From: Candidatus Fermentibacterota bacterium
GTDB taxonomy: Bacteria > JAFGKV01
Assembly (NCBI GenBank): GCA_030620115.1
Contig: JAUXFG010000091.1
Coordinates: forward strand, 1 to 15,464
Direction: 5' to 3'
Length of the DNA: 15,464 nucleotides
The position numbers were made by a program, and so were the translations under genes. Every line of letters starts with the position of its first letter. The stretch's first letter is position 1. Below, in pieces: positions 15,393 through 15,464 of this stretch. The notes beneath the pieces are model-generated. The model did not search any database and was not told the DNA's origin. It saw only the letters and a program-made list of their open reading frames with translations.

Positions 15393-15412
15393 GGGCACGG
15401 CATGCCGTGCCC
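15393..15412. repeat. Perfect 20-bp palindrome
   Basis: GGGCACGGCATGCCGTGCCC is its own reverse complement with no spacer. It is followed by CTAC, while the left side reads CGAG, so the symmetry stops there. G+C-rich palindromes of this sort occur as dispersed intergenic repeats in many bacterial genomes. An operator function cannot be excluded because no downstream gene is visible. Confidence 0.8.
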
Positions 15413-15464
15413 CTACATGCGGGACTGAGACCCGGGAACGGCTCCCTCGTCTGTTGAGTTCCGG

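Larger units (their letters stand above)
15035..15464. other. Intergenic tail rich in palindromes, no gene seen
   Basis: 430 nt after the GTPase pair without a credible gene on either strand. Possible weak end-of-transcript structures are CGTGAA/TTCACG (15030-15035 with 15045-15050), which overlaps the stop codon, and TGCATGG/CCATGCA (15104-15110 with 15119-15125). Neither is followed by a T-run. The right half is occupied by the repeats listed separately. The next gene lies outside the window. Confidence 0.6.

Overview
The window is 15.5 kb of bacterial DNA with a G+C content that looks like the mid to high 50s by eye. It is densely coded, and its intergenic gaps carry dispersed palindromic repeats. 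No rRNA, tRNA, CRISPR array, transposase or phage gene was seen. The glycan locus (O-antigen-ligase-like protein, GT39 and GT4 enzymes) fits a bacterium with lipid-linked surface polysaccharide or glycolipid. This is more likely Gram-negative or from a poorly sampled phylum, but nothing here fixes the taxonomy.

Positions 1-9920 (all minus strand) hold one glycan/export cluster. In transcription order it encodes an O-antigen ligase/polymerase-like membrane protein (8481-9920), two GT4 glycosyltransferases (7144-8340 and 6005-7147), a Trm112-type zinc-ribbon methyltransferase (4977-6008), a GT39-like membrane glycosyltransferase (3445-4980), a third GT4 enzyme (2235-3443), an ABC ATPase (1337-2245), an ABC-2 permease (483-1334) and a second ABC ATPase cut by the window edge (1-490). 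From 8340 downward every junction is a short overlap or a gap of at most 2 nt, so these eight genes are almost certainly one translationally coupled operon. Only the first gene is set apart, by about 140 nt. No Wzx flippase, Wzz or initiating phosphoglycosyltransferase is visible, so the set is either partial or uses the ABC module or unlinked genes for export.

Positions 9921-10271 hold no gene but contain an inverted pair of a REP-like repeat. Next is ychF (10272-11360, minus), a conserved housekeeping ATPase. Divergent from it, after about 270 bp containing a short tandem repeat, lies a plus-strand two-gene operon (11631-13340 and 13340-15034). It encodes two large, diverged but clearly paralogous P-loop GTPases. 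The first is apparently soluble or peripheral and has an altered G4 motif; the second has canonical G motifs and two C-terminal membrane segments. The arrangement resembles paired bacterial dynamin-like proteins, but I cannot assign either to a named family. This pair is the most interesting and least explained content of the window.

Positions 15035-15464 hold no gene. They contain a short GGGTTCAG-type repeat like the one upstream of the GTPase pair, a 133-bp palindromic element with terminal inverted repeats, and a perfect 20-bp palindrome.
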